Source: Silene conica (lineage: Eukaryota; Streptophyta; Magnoliopsida; Caryophyllales; Caryophyllaceae). Taken from it: a DNA stretch of 64,000 bases. Below the pieces are notes generated by a model, which worked only from the letters and a program-made list of their open reading frames with translations, did no database searches and had not been told where the DNA came from. Both the position numbers and the translations under genes were made by a program. The DNA is taken from positions 72,445,681-72,509,680 of the forward strand of contig CM055315.2 in NCBI GenBank assembly GCA_029255685.2, written 5' to 3'. Of this stretch, positions 1-11,265 are shown one piece after another (within the stretch, counting starts at the first letter, position 1; every line of letters begins with the position of its first letter).

Positions 1-927
1 ATGCTTGCTTATGGAGACTCCGCCGACAAGATCGATGTGTACTTAAGAGTTGGTGAATCAACCGCACGAGAGTGTTTCCAATATTTTACTGATGCAATCA
101 TTTCTCACTTTGGAAATGAATACTTAAGGATTCCAACTGTAGAAGATACTCAAAGGCTACTTCAAATCGGGGCACATAGAGGTTTTCCAGGAATGTTGGG
201 GAGCATAGACTGTATGCATTGGAAATGGAAGAACTGCCCAAAAGCTTGGCAAGGACACTTTCAAGGGCGTAATTCAAGTCCGACTGTAATTCTGGAAGCT
301 GTTGCCTCCCAAGATCTATGGATTTGGCATTCCTACTTTGGTACTCCAGGTTCGGCAAATGATTTAAATGTTTTACATCGTTCTCCAGTTTTTGATGCCT
401 TATTAAACGGGTATGTGCCACGCGTTAATTATATGGTAAATGGCAATCAATATGATTGTGGCTATTATTTAACGGATGGTATTTACCCAAAATGGGCTAC
501 GTTCATTCAATCGGTAAGACTTCCTCAAACACCCAAAGATAGGTTATTTGCAACTAAACAAGAAAGTGTTAGAAAGGATGTTGAACGTGCTTTTGGCGTA
601 TTACAAGCTCGATTTGCAGTTATACGTAACCCAGCACGTTATTGGAGTAAAGAATTTCTTCATAAAGTAATGACATCTTGCATCATATTGCATAATATGA
701 TTGTTGAGGATGAGCGGGAGTCATACATCGGTTATGACAATATAGAAGAGTACATTGATAATCACAACGAAGACGAAGAACTTAGTGTTGATGCTCCCGC
801 ATATGAAATAGGATATATTGAAGATATACATCAATTTGTGGCAAATAGGAATGTTATGCAAGACCCAAGAAGGCATCAAGCTCTTAAAAAAGACTTAATT
901 GAACATATTTGGCAACAATTTAGTTAA
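1..927 (+). CDS. PIF/Harbinger DDE transposase (HARBI1-like), 5' end outside window
   Basis: This is the catalytic part of a PIF/Harbinger transposase, a DDE nuclease that cuts and pastes its element into TTA/TAA sites. The 308 visible residues show the family signature in order: GSIDCMHW (first Asp, near residue 69), GTPGSANDLNVL (second Asp, near 120) and VERAFGVLQARF (Glu, near 193). Plant members usually have another 80-120 residues before this point, so the real start probably lies left of the window and the Met at position 1 is likely internal. The frame is open to a TAA at 925-927, so this half is intact. The family normally works with a separate Myb/SANT-like protein, which I do not see here. 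The DDE triad makes the identification firm. Confidence 0.92.
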   Translation: MLAYGDSADKIDVYLRVGESTARECFQYFTDAIISHFGNEYLRIPTVEDTQRLLQIGAHRGFPGMLGSIDCMHWKWKNCPKAWQGHFQGRNSSPTVILEAVASQDLWIWHSYFGTPGSANDLNVLHRSPVFDALLNGYVPRVNYMVNGNQYDCGYYLTDGIYPKWATFIQSVRLPQTPKDRLFATKQESVRKDVERAFGVLQARFAVIRNPARYWSKEFLHKVMTSCIILHNMIVEDERESYIGYDNIEEYIDNHNEDEELSVDAPAYEIGYIEDIHQFVANRNVMQDPRRHQALKKDLIEHIWQQFS

Positions 928-1466
928 TTAAGTTATTAGTTTGTAGTTAATGTAATTGTCGTATGTTTTAATTGTATTTTTTTATTAGTTGTTTTTTTTT
1001 TAATGTAATCTTTTTTATTTTTTGTTTTTAATTAGTTTTTTAAATTTTTATCTCTTACACGCAATCTTAATCTTATATTTATGTTTAAAAATGTGTGAAA
1101 TTTTTCAAATTTATCTTAATTTATATGCAAAAGAATCGTTAAAAATAGATAATTTCGAATTTACAATAATACCAATAAAAATAATAAATTACAAAACCCA
1201 AAATTATATATGATTAAGAATAATTATAATGAAATCAAAATAAATATAAGTATGAGATAGTGGAATGTTGATGTGGATATTGTGGGGTATAGTAAAGTAG
1301 GAAAGAGAATAAAAGTTGAGTATTTGTTGATGTGAGTTTTTTTTTTGAAGTATTTTGGTGAATTTTGGTGATGAGTGGAAATGTGAGGTGGATGGTGAAT
1401 TGGAGAGAGAAAAGGTGAAAAAGTATAGGGTGAAAATTGGTGAATTTTTCACAAATGCGGATGGTC
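1..1466 (+). mobile_element. PIF/Harbinger element, 3' part with terminal repeat
   Basis: The transposase gene is followed by about 500 bp of AT-rich DNA that ends in AAATGCGGATGGTC at 1453-1466, directly before TTA (1467-1469). A TIR reading GACCATCCGCA inward next to a TTA target site matches plant PIF/Harbinger ends. The left end lies outside the window, so the TSD cannot be confirmed. The small open frames between 1022 and 1452 look like AT-rich noise. Confidence 0.62.
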
Positions 1467-1469
1467 TTA

Positions 1470-1806
1470 GAACTCGTTGTGACCAGCAACTTATTCAATT
1501 ATTAAAAATGTTACCTATTCGTTCCGATGACCAAGCCCTCCGTTATTGTTGTTGTCCTCGTCGTAATAGTAGTAGTAGTAGCAGCAGTAGGAGTACTTGT
1601 ATTCACGGTAGAGTACTATACTATCAATATATTCAATAATCAGTGATTCAATATAAAGTTCCTTACTTATGCATGAATCATGAATAGCTCTGTATTATTT
1701 ATTAATTGCTTTTGATTCTTATATTTCATGATTTATTTACGAATTGATTTTGATACTTAAATTTCTTACTATATATTATAAGAGAGCTAGAGAAATAAGG
1801 ATAACC
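1470..1806. other. Spacer with an (AGT)n-like microsatellite
   Basis: Between the PIF/Harbinger end and the hAT gene I see no convincing gene. A short AGT/AGC trinucleotide run lies at about 1566-1592. The rest is AT-rich and probably includes the 5' flank of the hAT gene. Confidence 0.4.
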
Positions 1807-3514
1807 ATGACCGGTAAGTTCTTTATTTACAGTCTACAGTCTACTTGTCTGGTACTTGAATTTCAATTTAAATTATTTAATGAGATGGGTGTATTTTTTG
1901 TTTACTTGTATGTATTGCAGAACCGACAGAACCCGTCTCTCCAATCACGTGCCCTTCAACAAGTAGAGTAGAAGGTTTTTTTCGTGAATGTGATGATGAA
2001 ATGGAAATTGAAGCGCAAGTATCGAAGGATGATCATCAGCCTCATCCTAATTCTACCGAAGATGTGCTTGCTGTGGAAAGTCCGCCTCCTTATCCTTTCA
2101 AACGAGGAAGAAAAGTTGAAGACCCATCTTTGGATAAGGGGAAATGGAAATCTAAGTGTAAGTATTGTGACAAAGCATTATCTCATTTAAAATCTGGGAC
2201 AACAACTCATTTTAATAGACACTCAAAAAAATGTTCGAGAAGACGTTTTCTAAGAGGCAAAAGTTTATCAATATTTTACCATCTAATTCGAGTGTCGGTG
2301 CATCCCAAGCCGAGTTTGTTACTGCTTTACATGATGGGCAACTGGACATGTTGGTAATGAGTGAGGGAATTGCACATTGGATACTTATGCATGAGCATCC
2401 TTTTAGAATTGTGGAAGAAGAGGGTTTTAATTTGATGATGAAACGTGGCATTCCACAATATAAAAGTATGTCTCGGCATACCCTAAGAAGTGATTCTTTT
2501 AGTGTGTATGAGAAAGAAAAAAAGAAGCTGAAATTGTTATTGAAAGGTGTTGATAAAATTTCTTTGACCACAACTATGGAAATCAAAACCACAAACGATT
2601 GAGTATATGGTCTTAATGGGTCATTTTGTTGATTCTGACTGGAAGCTTCAAAAGAGGGTTTTGAATTTTGTTCACTTACCTCCTCCCCGAAAAGGAAAAG
2701 ACAAAGCCATTTGCATATTCAAATGTCTAAAGGAGTGGGATATAGAGAATAAAGTAAGTGTTTTCCCTAGATTATTTCATTTTTCTTATAATTTTCTTTG
2801 AACAGACTTGTAACTTTATTATCCTCTTTTTTCTTTTGTAGGTCTTTACCATTTCAGTTGACAACGCTTCAGCTAATGATACTTGCATTCAAGTTCTTAA
2901 GGACACTTTCTCTCTCACTAAAAGGTTGATTTGTGGTGGTAAGTTGTTTCATGTTCGTTGTTGTGCACATATTTTAAACATTATTGTAAAACACGGTCTT
3001 AAAACTGTGAAGACTATTATAGCTAATGTTCATAATAGTGTTGATTACATTAATCAAAGCGATTCACGCCTCCAAAAGTTTACTGAGCTTGTACAACAAT
3101 TTAACCTTTAAGAATATTGGTTCTTGAATGCAACACTCGTTGGAATTCCACTTATGAAATGTTAGCTTGTGCAATCAAGTTCAGAAAAGTATTTGCAAGG
3201 CTAGCTCAAGAAGACATTCGTTATATAGTGAAGAAGATTGGACGAAAATTGAAAAGTTGATTGAAATATTAGCGGTTTTTAATGATACAATCAACATTAT
3301 TTCAGGATCTGAATACTCTACTTCTAATTTGTTTTTGGCTGAAATTTATAGAATTAAAGTGTTGTTGGATACAAATGTCAAATCTTCTGATGATTTTGTT
3401 AAGGGTTTAGTTAAGAACATGAAAAAGGTTTGATAAATATTTGGGCGAGTGTAATTTGCTTATGGCTATTGGATCTATGTTGGATCCTCGAATGCAGAAG
3501 AAGGTTGTGGAGAT
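1807..3514 (+). pseudogene. hAT (Ac-like) transposase, broken, with BED zinc finger
   Basis: A decayed hAT transposase. A 7-nt first coding exon (ATG at 1807, donor GTAAGT at 1814) joins in phase to exon 2 at 1921 after a clear TTGCAG acceptor. A BED finger follows at about 2145-2240 (CKYC, then HFNRHSKKC). Downstream blocks typical of the family are the QLDMLVMSEG helix region, an EYMVLMGHF block and SVDNASANDTCI, which carries the second catalytic Asp. At least two single-base frameshifts are visible: one in an A run near 2225, and one near 2580 that separates the MEIK frame from the frame reading EYMVLMGHF. A further stop lies near 3110. The C-terminal hATC dimerisation region is missing; instead the gene runs into an inverted duplication of itself. 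No TIR or 8-bp TSD was identified. Confidence 0.82.
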
Positions 3515-3955
3515 TATTCGAGTATCAATAAATCTCCACAACCTTCATCTTCATTCGAGGATCCAACACAGATCCAATAACCTTAAGCAAATTACACTCT
3601 CCCCAATATTTATCAAACCTTTTTCATGTTCTTAACTAAACCCTTAACAAAATCATCAGAAGATTTGACATTTTTATCCAACAACACTTTAATTCTATAA
3701 ATTTCAGCCAAAAACAAATTAGAAGTAGAGTATTCAGATCCTGAAATAATGTTGGTTGTATCATTAAAAACCGCTAATATCTCAATTAACTTTTCAATTT
3801 TCGTCCAATCTTCTTCACTAGGACAATAAGTATAACAATAAGTATAACGAAGGTCTTCTTGAGCTAGCCTTGCAAACACTTTTCTGAACTTGATTGCACA
3901 CACTAACATTTCATAAGTGGAATTCCGACGAGTGTTGCATTCAAGAACCAATCTT
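3112..3955. repeat. Inverted duplication of hAT coding sequence (foldback)
   Basis: The hAT segment at 3112-3514 is repeated in inverted orientation at about 3532-3955, separated by a loop of about 17 bp (3515-3531). By eye the arms exceed 90% identity over about 400 bp. The right arm, read on the minus strand, is slightly longer: it keeps a short YTYCYTYC-coding insertion that the left arm lacks. The minus-strand copy reads as one open frame (3951-3613), while the plus copy is interrupted. A transcript across both arms would fold into a near-perfect long hairpin. Confidence 0.9.
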
Positions 3956-5587
3956 CTTGCATAACAATATCAACTACATCAATCTCAGTATATTCAGTAA
4001 CTTCAACCAAGGTTACAAGGCCATCTTTAATCATGGTATCTAGCAGCTTCTTAATGTACAGTTGTACACTATAGAAAACTATAAAATACCCAGTCACTAG
4101 GCATTTAATTGTGTGAAGGATCCTGTATCATCGCTTTAGTCCCAAAGTAATTTGAGGCCCTCTAACCACCAAAAAAGATTAAAAAAAAAATACAAAAATT
4201 ATGCCAAGCACCATAGTCGGAAAAGTTAAAAAGGTAAAAAAAGAGTGGAAAGAAGAAAAGAAAAAAAAAAAAACGATATGAAGAAGTTTTTGAAGGACAA
4301 TTCTCATATATATATATACAAGTGTGACAAAAATAAGGGAAAAGTAATGGAGTCCAAAATCTGGGGAAAGATAACAAAAGATGAGAACCAGATAAAATAA
4401 AATAAAAGCAAAAATTTAGAAACAAAAAAAACAGAAAGAAAATAACAAGACAAAAATTGAATCCAACTTCATAAACCACGGAAATTCTTTCCTCCCCCAA
4501 CCCTCTTAGACGCGATTCTTTCTTCAATCTAAGTAGACTCGGGCCGTTTTCGATCACTTTTATCCGGATTATTTATTTAGGTCTTCTCCTAAACCTGACA
4601 ATCTTTCACTTCCCTATTCTTCAAAGCTCTTTGCAAGTCCCTCTCATGAGCCTGTCACACAACCACCTCTTAGTTTAAAAAAGTGAGCCTGAGGCGTGCC
4701 TTGGATCAAGCACATTCTAATCAAGGTGACAAGACTCACTAGTAGCACTCTCCATTTTTTTTTTCTATAATTAAGCCCTTTGATTGATTATTACAGACTA
4801 ACTAATGCTAGTTATTACAAATTCGCCTCTCTAATCCTAGCATCCCAAAAAAACCCAATCACACATCTTCCATCTTCAAATGCTTCACTATCTCACCAAT
4901 TAAAATAATTTACTCACGGCTTTGAACTTCCAAAGCATAAATTTCTCAATCACAGCCCATTAACTTAAACTTCCAAAACTCAACTATGGAGATCATTAAT
5001 TAACCGCATTCCAACAGTTTAAACACATAAGCAAGGGACACAATTATCAACAAGCGACAGTTTTGAACTATATCTAGAACCCTTCAATTCATTATACAAG
5101 TAAACCACCATGTCAAAAACTATGTTTCTCAATGGACATTAGGATCTCAAAACCATGTCAACTATACAAATTTTGATTGAACTTCGATTTCAAGATCAGA
5201 ATAAGGTTTGTTGCTAATACCAACTGTTAGCATAGCCAGTAAATTCGATGTTTTACCTAGCATCAACAACGGCAGTCTCCAAAATATCATTGGTTTTGGG
5301 AATTACACACCACAAAAAATATCAATTTCTACCAAATGGAAATAAATGAAAACAATTCAGTATTTAGCTCAGAAACCTGGACTTAATCAGATACTCGTCA
5401 GAATAACATTTCAAACTTGAAATTGACATAAACACAACATAAGAATAACAACGACATATACTAAGCACTAAACCGAAAAACTTAACATTGTATTAAAATG
5501 TATCCATCATAAGCGCAGGAGACCATACATATGAATAATACGGCGAATTTAGAAAAATGGGAAGAACAAAGCGCACCCATTATAAGC
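3956..5587. other. Intergenic stretch, no gene recognised
   Basis: The minus-strand hAT-like frame continues to about 4097 with residues I cannot assign. From 4160 to 5520 the sequence is AT-rich with homopurine runs and a short (AT)n at about 4309-4318. The last few hundred bases probably hold the NIP7 3' UTR. I see no other coding signal. Confidence 0.5.
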
Positions 5588-6160
5588 TCAAAGCTCATCC
5601 TCAGCACGAAGATACTCGCCAATATCAGCCTGATGAATTACAACAAGCACATTGGGATCGGATTTCCTAACATCCTTAGTACTCTTACTAGCAACACCAA
5701 ACCCCAACGGAATATCTGACATGGAATAAACAACGACCCCATCACCAGCATTAATATCCTCAGTAATCCTCCCAAGGTGAGCCTTCAAAATCGGATTCCC
5801 ATACAAAAAGGACATCTCAGAAGTGGGTTTAAGCCAGACCTTATGCTTGGCGTGTGGGGCAAGTAAAGGGAGAGAATGTACGGTGAGATGGAAATTACCG
5901 TGGTGAGTGAATTTACCGACTTGAGTACCGAGGCAAACGAGCTTCTCACGAGAGACGTTGGTGGCACGCTTGACGAGGGATTCGGATACGTAGTAAAGAC
6001 GGTTCTTCTGGAGACGGAAACAGTAACGGGTGGGGTTGGATGGGTCGGAGTCGGGACCTTCGTAGGAAGGGTTGTCGATTAGGTTTTTGAGATTGTTTCC
6101 GATGAATTTGAAGAGTTTTTCGAAGACCGTGGTGGTTTCTTGCTCGTCTAAGGTTCTCAT
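5588..6160 (-). CDS. NIP7: 60S ribosome subunit biogenesis protein NIP7
   Basis: NIP7 is a nucleolar/nuclear assembly factor needed for 27S pre-rRNA processing and maturation of the large ribosomal subunit. The single-exon frame encodes 190 residues, close to the roughly 180 of yeast and human NIP7. It opens with MRTLDEQET and [12 protein letters not shown], as the family does. Conserved blocks follow: [48 protein letters not shown], then [16 protein letters not shown] and [10 protein letters not shown] in the C-terminal PUA RNA-binding domain (about residues 100-185). The extra length comes from a short insertion near residues 35-42. No stops or frameshifts are present. The start is the only sensible Met, 24 nt downstream of telo-box motifs. 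It is a host gene with no link to the surrounding transposons. Confidence 0.96.
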   Translation of the reverse strand: MRTLDEQETTTVFEKLFKFIGNNLKNLIDNPSYEGPDSDPSNPTRYCFRLQKNRLYYVSESLVKRATNVSREKLVCLGTQVGKFTHHGNFHLTVHSLPLLAPHAKHKVWLKPTSEMSFLYGNPILKAHLGRITEDINAGDGVVVYSMSDIPLGFGVASKSTKDVRKSDPNVLVVIHQADIGEYLRAEDEL

Positions 6161-6183
6161 GGTGGTGGAATTTGCGGTGGTTG

Positions 6184-6200
6184 TTAGGGTTTTAGGGTTT
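6184..6200 (-). promoter_or_regulatory. Two overlapping telo-box motifs in the NIP7 leader
   Basis: Read on the minus strand, two AAACCCTAA copies overlap by one base at 6184-6192 and 6192-6200, 24-40 nt upstream of the NIP7 ATG. Telo boxes are known in plant promoters and leaders of ribosomal-protein and ribosome-biogenesis genes, where they act with site II elements. Confidence 0.75.
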
Positions 6201-6385
6201 AGGGAAAGGGAAGGGAGGTGACTAGATGAAGAAGGAGGAGGAGGTTGTTATGAGGTTTAGGTTTTCAGTGGAAGGTTTATGTATACGGGTACTTTGAATT
6301 GAAACGGATCATTTTTTAAGTGGGATATGAGAACGGGTCATTTCTATTGGGTTTATCAGTAGACCCGATAAATATGTGAGATAAA

Positions 6386-6399
6386 TGGGCCGGTGGGCC
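6386..6399 (-). promoter_or_regulatory. Paired site II motifs (TGGGCC) upstream of NIP7
   Basis: TGGGCC occurs at 6386-6391 and again at 6394-6399, about 230 bp upstream of the NIP7 ATG. Paired TGGGCY site II elements are bound by TCP factors. With telo boxes they drive growth-linked expression of translation genes in plants. The combination fits the assigned function. Confidence 0.65.
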
Positions 6400-7023
6400 G
6401 GGTTACTTTCCGGTAAATAAGTAAGAGAAAAAAAGTGCATTTTGATAAAATAAAAAATTTCAAAAGTTTTTCATTAAAATCTAAATTATAATAATAATAT
6501 TTTAATAAAAAATATGATTAATTGATAAGAAATACTTTGAAACATGGGTGTCATGCTCAAAATATTTCAAACTCTATTTTAACTACGAATATAACACACT
6601 AATGTTGTCATTCGCTTTTAATATGATATATAACCTGCTACCTGCTAAATAGTGAAAAAATTTATAACCCTTCTTTAACCCGTCTTTCTCTTTTTATTTC
6701 TCTGTTAATTTACCGAATCGCGAAAGGTCGTCGACGTTTTGCGAAAAATCGTCGACGTTTTTTTGACAAAAGACCAAGACTACCTTTAGCTTCACTCTCT
6801 CTTTCAAAATTCAAAAACTAAAAACACTCTCCCTTAGCCTCCCTTAACCGAGAACACACCACACCACCACCACACGTGACCGCCGGGCACCGCCACCGTC
6901 GAGCACCTCCACCGCCGCCACCAACACGACCGAAAATACCAAGGTTAGTTGTTGTTTTTGTTATTTGTTATTGTTATTTGTTAGTTGTTATTGTCATTGA
7001 TGTTGTTGTTATTGTTATGTTGT

Positions 7024-7190
7024 GGTTCACACGTCTATGGATGGTCGGGACGTGTGGTTCACACGTCTATGGATGGTCGAGACGTGTGAACTACACGTCT
7101 AGGGGTGGGTAGGGACGTGTGAACAACACGTCTAAGGGGGGAAGGGACGTGTGAACTACACGGCTAGGGGGGGTTGGGACGTGGGAATGG
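7024..7190. repeat. Palindrome array, left side of MULE-1
   Basis: About five copies of a 32-33-bp unit built on GGACGTGTGAACTACACGTC-type imperfect palindromes. It lies in the presumed 5' UTR intron of the plus-strand gene. A similar array sits in the intron of the transposase gene at the opposite end. Confidence 0.8.
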
Positions 7191-7273
7191 GATGTCCCTC
7201 ATGGTTGGGGTTTTTTTTTCGTTTTAACCGTATGTTTTCAATTTTAATAGTTTAAATTTTGTTGTTTTCAGGA

Positions 7274-7705
7274 ATGGCAACCATGCCGTTGAACGATGAA
7301 ACTTGGCTTTCACAACGGATTGCAGAAGCTGAGACAGATCTCGCAAGCCCTGCAGCGGAAAACCCGATGGTGAAAGCATCTCTTGAACTTCAACGCGACT
7401 ACTGGATCAAGAGGCGTGACGCAGTCCGGTTAGTGAACGAAGCTGCAAGTTCGTACCCTCGACGTCCTGACACTCGCCGCCTTGCTGAAGCGAGAACCAT
7501 GATACGTCTTGAGCCCCCAGTCTTATCTCAACAGGCGATGCATGTGTATTGCAAGATTATGGACGTCATTAGAATGTATGAAGATAATCACCCCGACGTT
7601 AGCGATTCTCCTGAAATGCGTGGTTGGTGGGAGTTTGAGAAGACTTTTTTACGGATAACCGGGGTCATCCCTGTGTATTTTTCGTTTTGGGCCAATGAGG
7701 TCTGA
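7274..7705 (+). CDS. Accessory gene of MULE-1, unknown function
   Basis: A 143-residue frame starting MATMPLNDETW, immediately after a good acceptor (TTTTCAG at 7265-7271). A likely non-coding first exon ends at 6943 (AAG before GTTAGT), giving a 5' UTR intron of about 330 bp. The protein is mainly charged and helical, with an Arg/Glu-rich first half (WIKRRDAVRLVNEAA) and a Trp-rich tail (GWWEFEKTFL, YFSFWANEV). I recognise no domain. It has no stop or frameshift, although the neighbouring transposase has a premature stop. It points toward the transposase gene with about 310 bp between the two stop codons. By position it resembles mudrB of MuDR, but I see no sequence similarity. It could be an accessory transposition factor or a captured host fragment. 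Confidence 0.55.
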   Translation: MATMPLNDETWLSQRIAEAETDLASPAAENPMVKASLELQRDYWIKRRDAVRLVNEAASSYPRRPDTRRLAEARTMIRLEPPVLSQQAMHVYCKIMDVIRMYEDNHPDVSDSPEMRGWWEFEKTFLRITGVIPVYFSFWANEV

Positions 7706-8019
7706 ACGACGGGATGTATTAGTTAACTGTTATGACTGTTATGCAACTTTGTTTTAAAATTTGTTAACCTTTATCTTAGTAATTTGTTAACTTTTTAGTT
7801 GTGAAGAAGGTTTCTTTGACAATGAAATCGCTCTGTTTTATTGAACGTTTGTAATTTGTTAACTTTTATCTTTGTAATTTGTTTGACAATGAAATCGCGA
7901 TTACAAACAACATGAAAACCATTCGAAATTGTAACGGTAACATTTTGAAATTTGAAATCACAACGGTTACATTTCAATATTACAACCTAAACAATACAAA
8001 TAAATCTCGAAGTACAATT
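7706..8019. other. Convergent intergenic region of MULE-1
   Basis: AT-rich spacer between the two converging stop codons. It contains a partial direct duplication of about 65 bp: TTGACAATGAAATCGC recurs at about 7816 and 7881, and TAATTTGTTAACTTT at about 7780 and 7852. It is expected to carry the 3' ends of both transcripts. Confidence 0.5.
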
Positions 8020-11000
8020 TCAACCCGAGGGAGGCTGTCTTCGGCGCCTAGTTCGAGGTGTTGTTCCCATTAAAGTATGCCATCTTTTGATGTTCGACGC
8101 GTACAAATCGGCATAATGTGCAACTGCAGGTTCTCTTATCCACTCCCAACAAAGATCGATCGGTGGCATGGGTGCTTCGCTCAGTGGGCCACTGTAGTGC
8201 AATCTCATCCAATGGTCATGATAGTGTACGATCCACATGACACCGTACGGCCTCGACTCGTGACCCGTGGCCCTCAGCGGTAAGAATGTATAACAATTCC
8301 ATTGCATGTTTCCTTTGTCCGCCCACTGCCCGATACAACAGATAGTCCAGTTAATCAACGACGCAAAGGCGGTCAAATACTCGGAAGACATCCAATGAAA
8401 TTCACCGCAACCCCCGCTCCCGGTAAACTCGATAGCCCTCAATGTATGATCCCATCTACTCAAAAGCGGAGGTGTACGAGGAGACTCATCAAACACTGTC
8501 TTGTACACATCGTTTCCCTGAATCTCTCTAAGACACCACACTCTCATGACCAAGTGGTCCTCCTGCCGACCCCGGGCGGCATGCGATATCACCCTATAAC
8601 CACAATGACCATCAGCAACCACATCAGCCCAACCATCAAAGTGCGCCCATAAGTCTTGGGGGACGGCATATTTTTTGGCCCAAGAACAGAAAGGTCTCGT
8701 TGTGTAACCGACCTCCAACGGTGCACCAATAGGTCCATCTCCGAAATCAGACACCGTACTGAGCGAAGGTGTCGTCGAAGGGCTAGAAAAAATCTTGGCA
8801 CATCTTCGGGCAGCATGCTCAAAAGCGGACTTATTCCGAGTAATGGAACCCCTCGGTCTCCCCTTAGGGTTTTCTCGAACCTCAGTTGGACGAATATCTT
8901 CATCTTCCGGGTGGAGACCATCTCGAAGTTTCTCAATGATTACCCGTCGCTTCGCCGGATCGCTACCTCTAGCCTGCTCTATAAGAGCATCAAACTCATC
9001 ATCATCGGTCTTCGGCCTATATTCGGAACTGTCGTACACCAAAGTCCTCCAAAAAAAGTGCACGTCCTTAACGTGGACCCTCCTACCGTTTCTTTGCATC
9101 AGAATCATAATGCAAGCACAAGGCAACCCGTGAGTAACCTGTATCGCACATCCACAATGCTCTTCAAGCCCGTTCCCCAGCTCCATCCCTCTCTTAACCT
9201 CAGCTTCCAGTAACCTAATGGCTTTGATAGATACATGATTTCGCAATAAGGAGAAAAACGGTCCAGCACTTACAGACTTGGTCATCGACGTCTGTAACTC
9301 ATGTCGAATCTTGGAGTGTTGAGCTTCAAGCATGCCGTGAATACGAGTCCACATAGTGTCGAGGTTCAAGTTTTGACTCTTCAACCAAGCTTTCAGGAGG
9401 GAATGACACGACTCTACCTGGGAAGTGGCCGTGTTACCGAGGTGAAAGTATTTGTTCGTATAGAAAACAACGAACTTTTCCTTGTAATGCGCCCATGTTC
9501 TCATCACATACCCGGCCAAATCTACCCAAGTTTCAGAAAAGGCTTCCCATGGTCTCCCAAACTCAGCTTGTGTGGTTGCATTGATCACGCGGTACCAACC
9601 CGTTTCTTTACTATGCATTATCATGTCTTGGTACATCATCATCTTTCTTGAATTTTTTACTCTGGTCTCCATGGCTTTGTTCACATGTCAACGACACAAA
9701 ATGTGAGAAGTTTCCGGATAGAGGTCCTCAATAGCCCGGATCAAGCCCAACTCTCGGTCAGTGACAAGAGTAGGCATAGGTGACGCCCTCAGAAGTAGCT
9801 CCTCTAATCTCCGCAACATCCACCCATAAGATGTATCATTTTCAGACGGAAGGAGAACAGTGGCAATTAAGAAGGAGGATCCGACCGGTGTCACGCCAAC
9901 TATCTCAATAAGTGCAATCTTCAAAACATTGGTCGAGTAGGTAGCGTCGATAAGAGCCACATATGGGTAAGCACGGAATAGTTTGACGGATTCCGGATGA
10001 CACATAAACACATGTGTTAACTCTTTCGTATCGGGATCTGATTCGTGCCACTCCACATATTTGGCAGCAACTGCTACAGCCAACAGTTGTTGAGCGGGAT
10101 TCCTACTTTCTCTCATCTCACGCCGAACCTTGTTCGACTCGCTATAAATTTGGGTGCTACTTGGTTGGGGGTTTTCCGGGGTCCTTTGATGAAGAGCGTT
10201 CTTGATATCCCTCGGCGGAATCGACGCCCGGACTTGTTGCCTCACAAATTCTTTCTCTTCGGCATCCAAGCCGGCAAAATGTCTATCCCCATCTTTGTAG
10301 GTCGCTACTTCGTGGTTGTGAAAACCCGCGTTAGTCGATGTAATAATGTACCAAGCAATCGTCGGCTTCCAATCATCCAAATGGGCGTACTCCTGCACCG
10401 CTCGAAACCTAAACAAACATCCGCACTTAGCCGACCCTCTCTTAGAAGAATTCTCCGGTTTCTCAGGATCGATCTTCTTTCTGGTTCGGCCGTACCTTGA
10501 ACAACGGAAGTACGGCCCGAGCAACTCCGGTTGTTTGCGATTTTTCGCCCCATTTGTTGCCTTCACTAAGGCAAAACCATTATCGATAGCTATTTTTTGA
10601 GCCCAGTCAAACGCCTCATCCCGACTATCAAAAGATGTATCCGTCTCAAATAATCGGTTGTAATTAACCTCATTTCCACCAAACTCCTCAAACGAATCCT
10701 GTTAATACGCAAATTTGGTAAGGATTATATTAAAAAATATTAAAAACCACTTAATTTATGTTAAAAACTGAGTAAAAATAACGGAAAGAAAAGGACTTGA
10801 AAACTGGCCGTCCAAGCATGGAATGGACGTGAATAGTACACGTCCAAACCATGCATGGACGTGTACTATTCACGTCCATGCATGGTGAGGACGTGCACTG
10901 TTCACGTCCATGCCATGCTTGGACGTCCAGGATTAACGTCCAAGCATGGTATGGACGTGAATAGTGCACGTCCTCACCATGCATGGACGTGAATAGTACA

Positions 11001-11265
11001 CGTCCATGCATGGTTTGGACGTGTACTATTCACGTCCATACCATGCTTGGACGGCTACTTTGGCCGTCCTCTCCACGCGAGGACGGCCATTTTTCAAGTC
11101 TATTGCAAAAATTCGATTACGTTTAATGTGTCTAATTCTATGGCTTCTACGATTAATTCAACCTAATTTCACTAAAGGGCTTAAACATGTAATTCAACAA
11201 AAATTAATTGAAAAAAAATTAAGATTTTAATTACTTACCGATGAATCGTTGTCGTCGTTTGACAT
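8020..11265 (-). pseudogene. MULE-1 transposase (FAR1/Jittery-like) with C-terminal OTU domain, one in-frame stop
   Basis: Predicted as two exons, 11239-11265 (MSNDDNDSS) and 8020-10698, joined in phase 0 through GTAAGT and AACAG sites. The order is: FAR1-type zinc-binding N-terminus (RCSRYG, KCGCLFRF, FHNHEV); MULE catalytic domain with ALIDATYST (first Asp) and LVTDRELG (second Asp); TSQVESCHSLL (Glu); a Cys/His SWIM-like region (HCGCAIQVTHGLPCAC); then an OTU cysteine protease-like domain with the nucleophile motif VVADGHCGYR and a late His in YHDHWMRLHY. The total is about 900 codons. One TGA at 9688-9690 interrupts HILCR-stop-HVNKAM, where relatives usually have Trp, so a single TGG to TGA change fits. 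Everything else is open. OTU-bearing MULEs are known in plants; the role of the protease is unclear. Confidence 0.88.
10800..11095. repeat. Palindrome array in the intron of the MULE-1 transposase gene
   Basis: About seven or eight alternating copies of GGACGTGAATAGTACACGTC-type palindromes, spaced about 37 bp, separated by CATGCATGG or CATGCTTGG links. The array ends in a GGACGGCC variant. It mirrors the array at 7024-7190 and shares the outer ACGTG...CACGT core. Confidence 0.85.

Noticed and set aside
9301-9651. Plus-strand frames opposite the MULE-1 transposase
   Set aside because: Antisense shadow of a long coding exon.
10751-11230. Open frames on both strands through the palindrome array of MULE-1
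   Set aside because: They only translate the repeat units and lie in the transposase intron.
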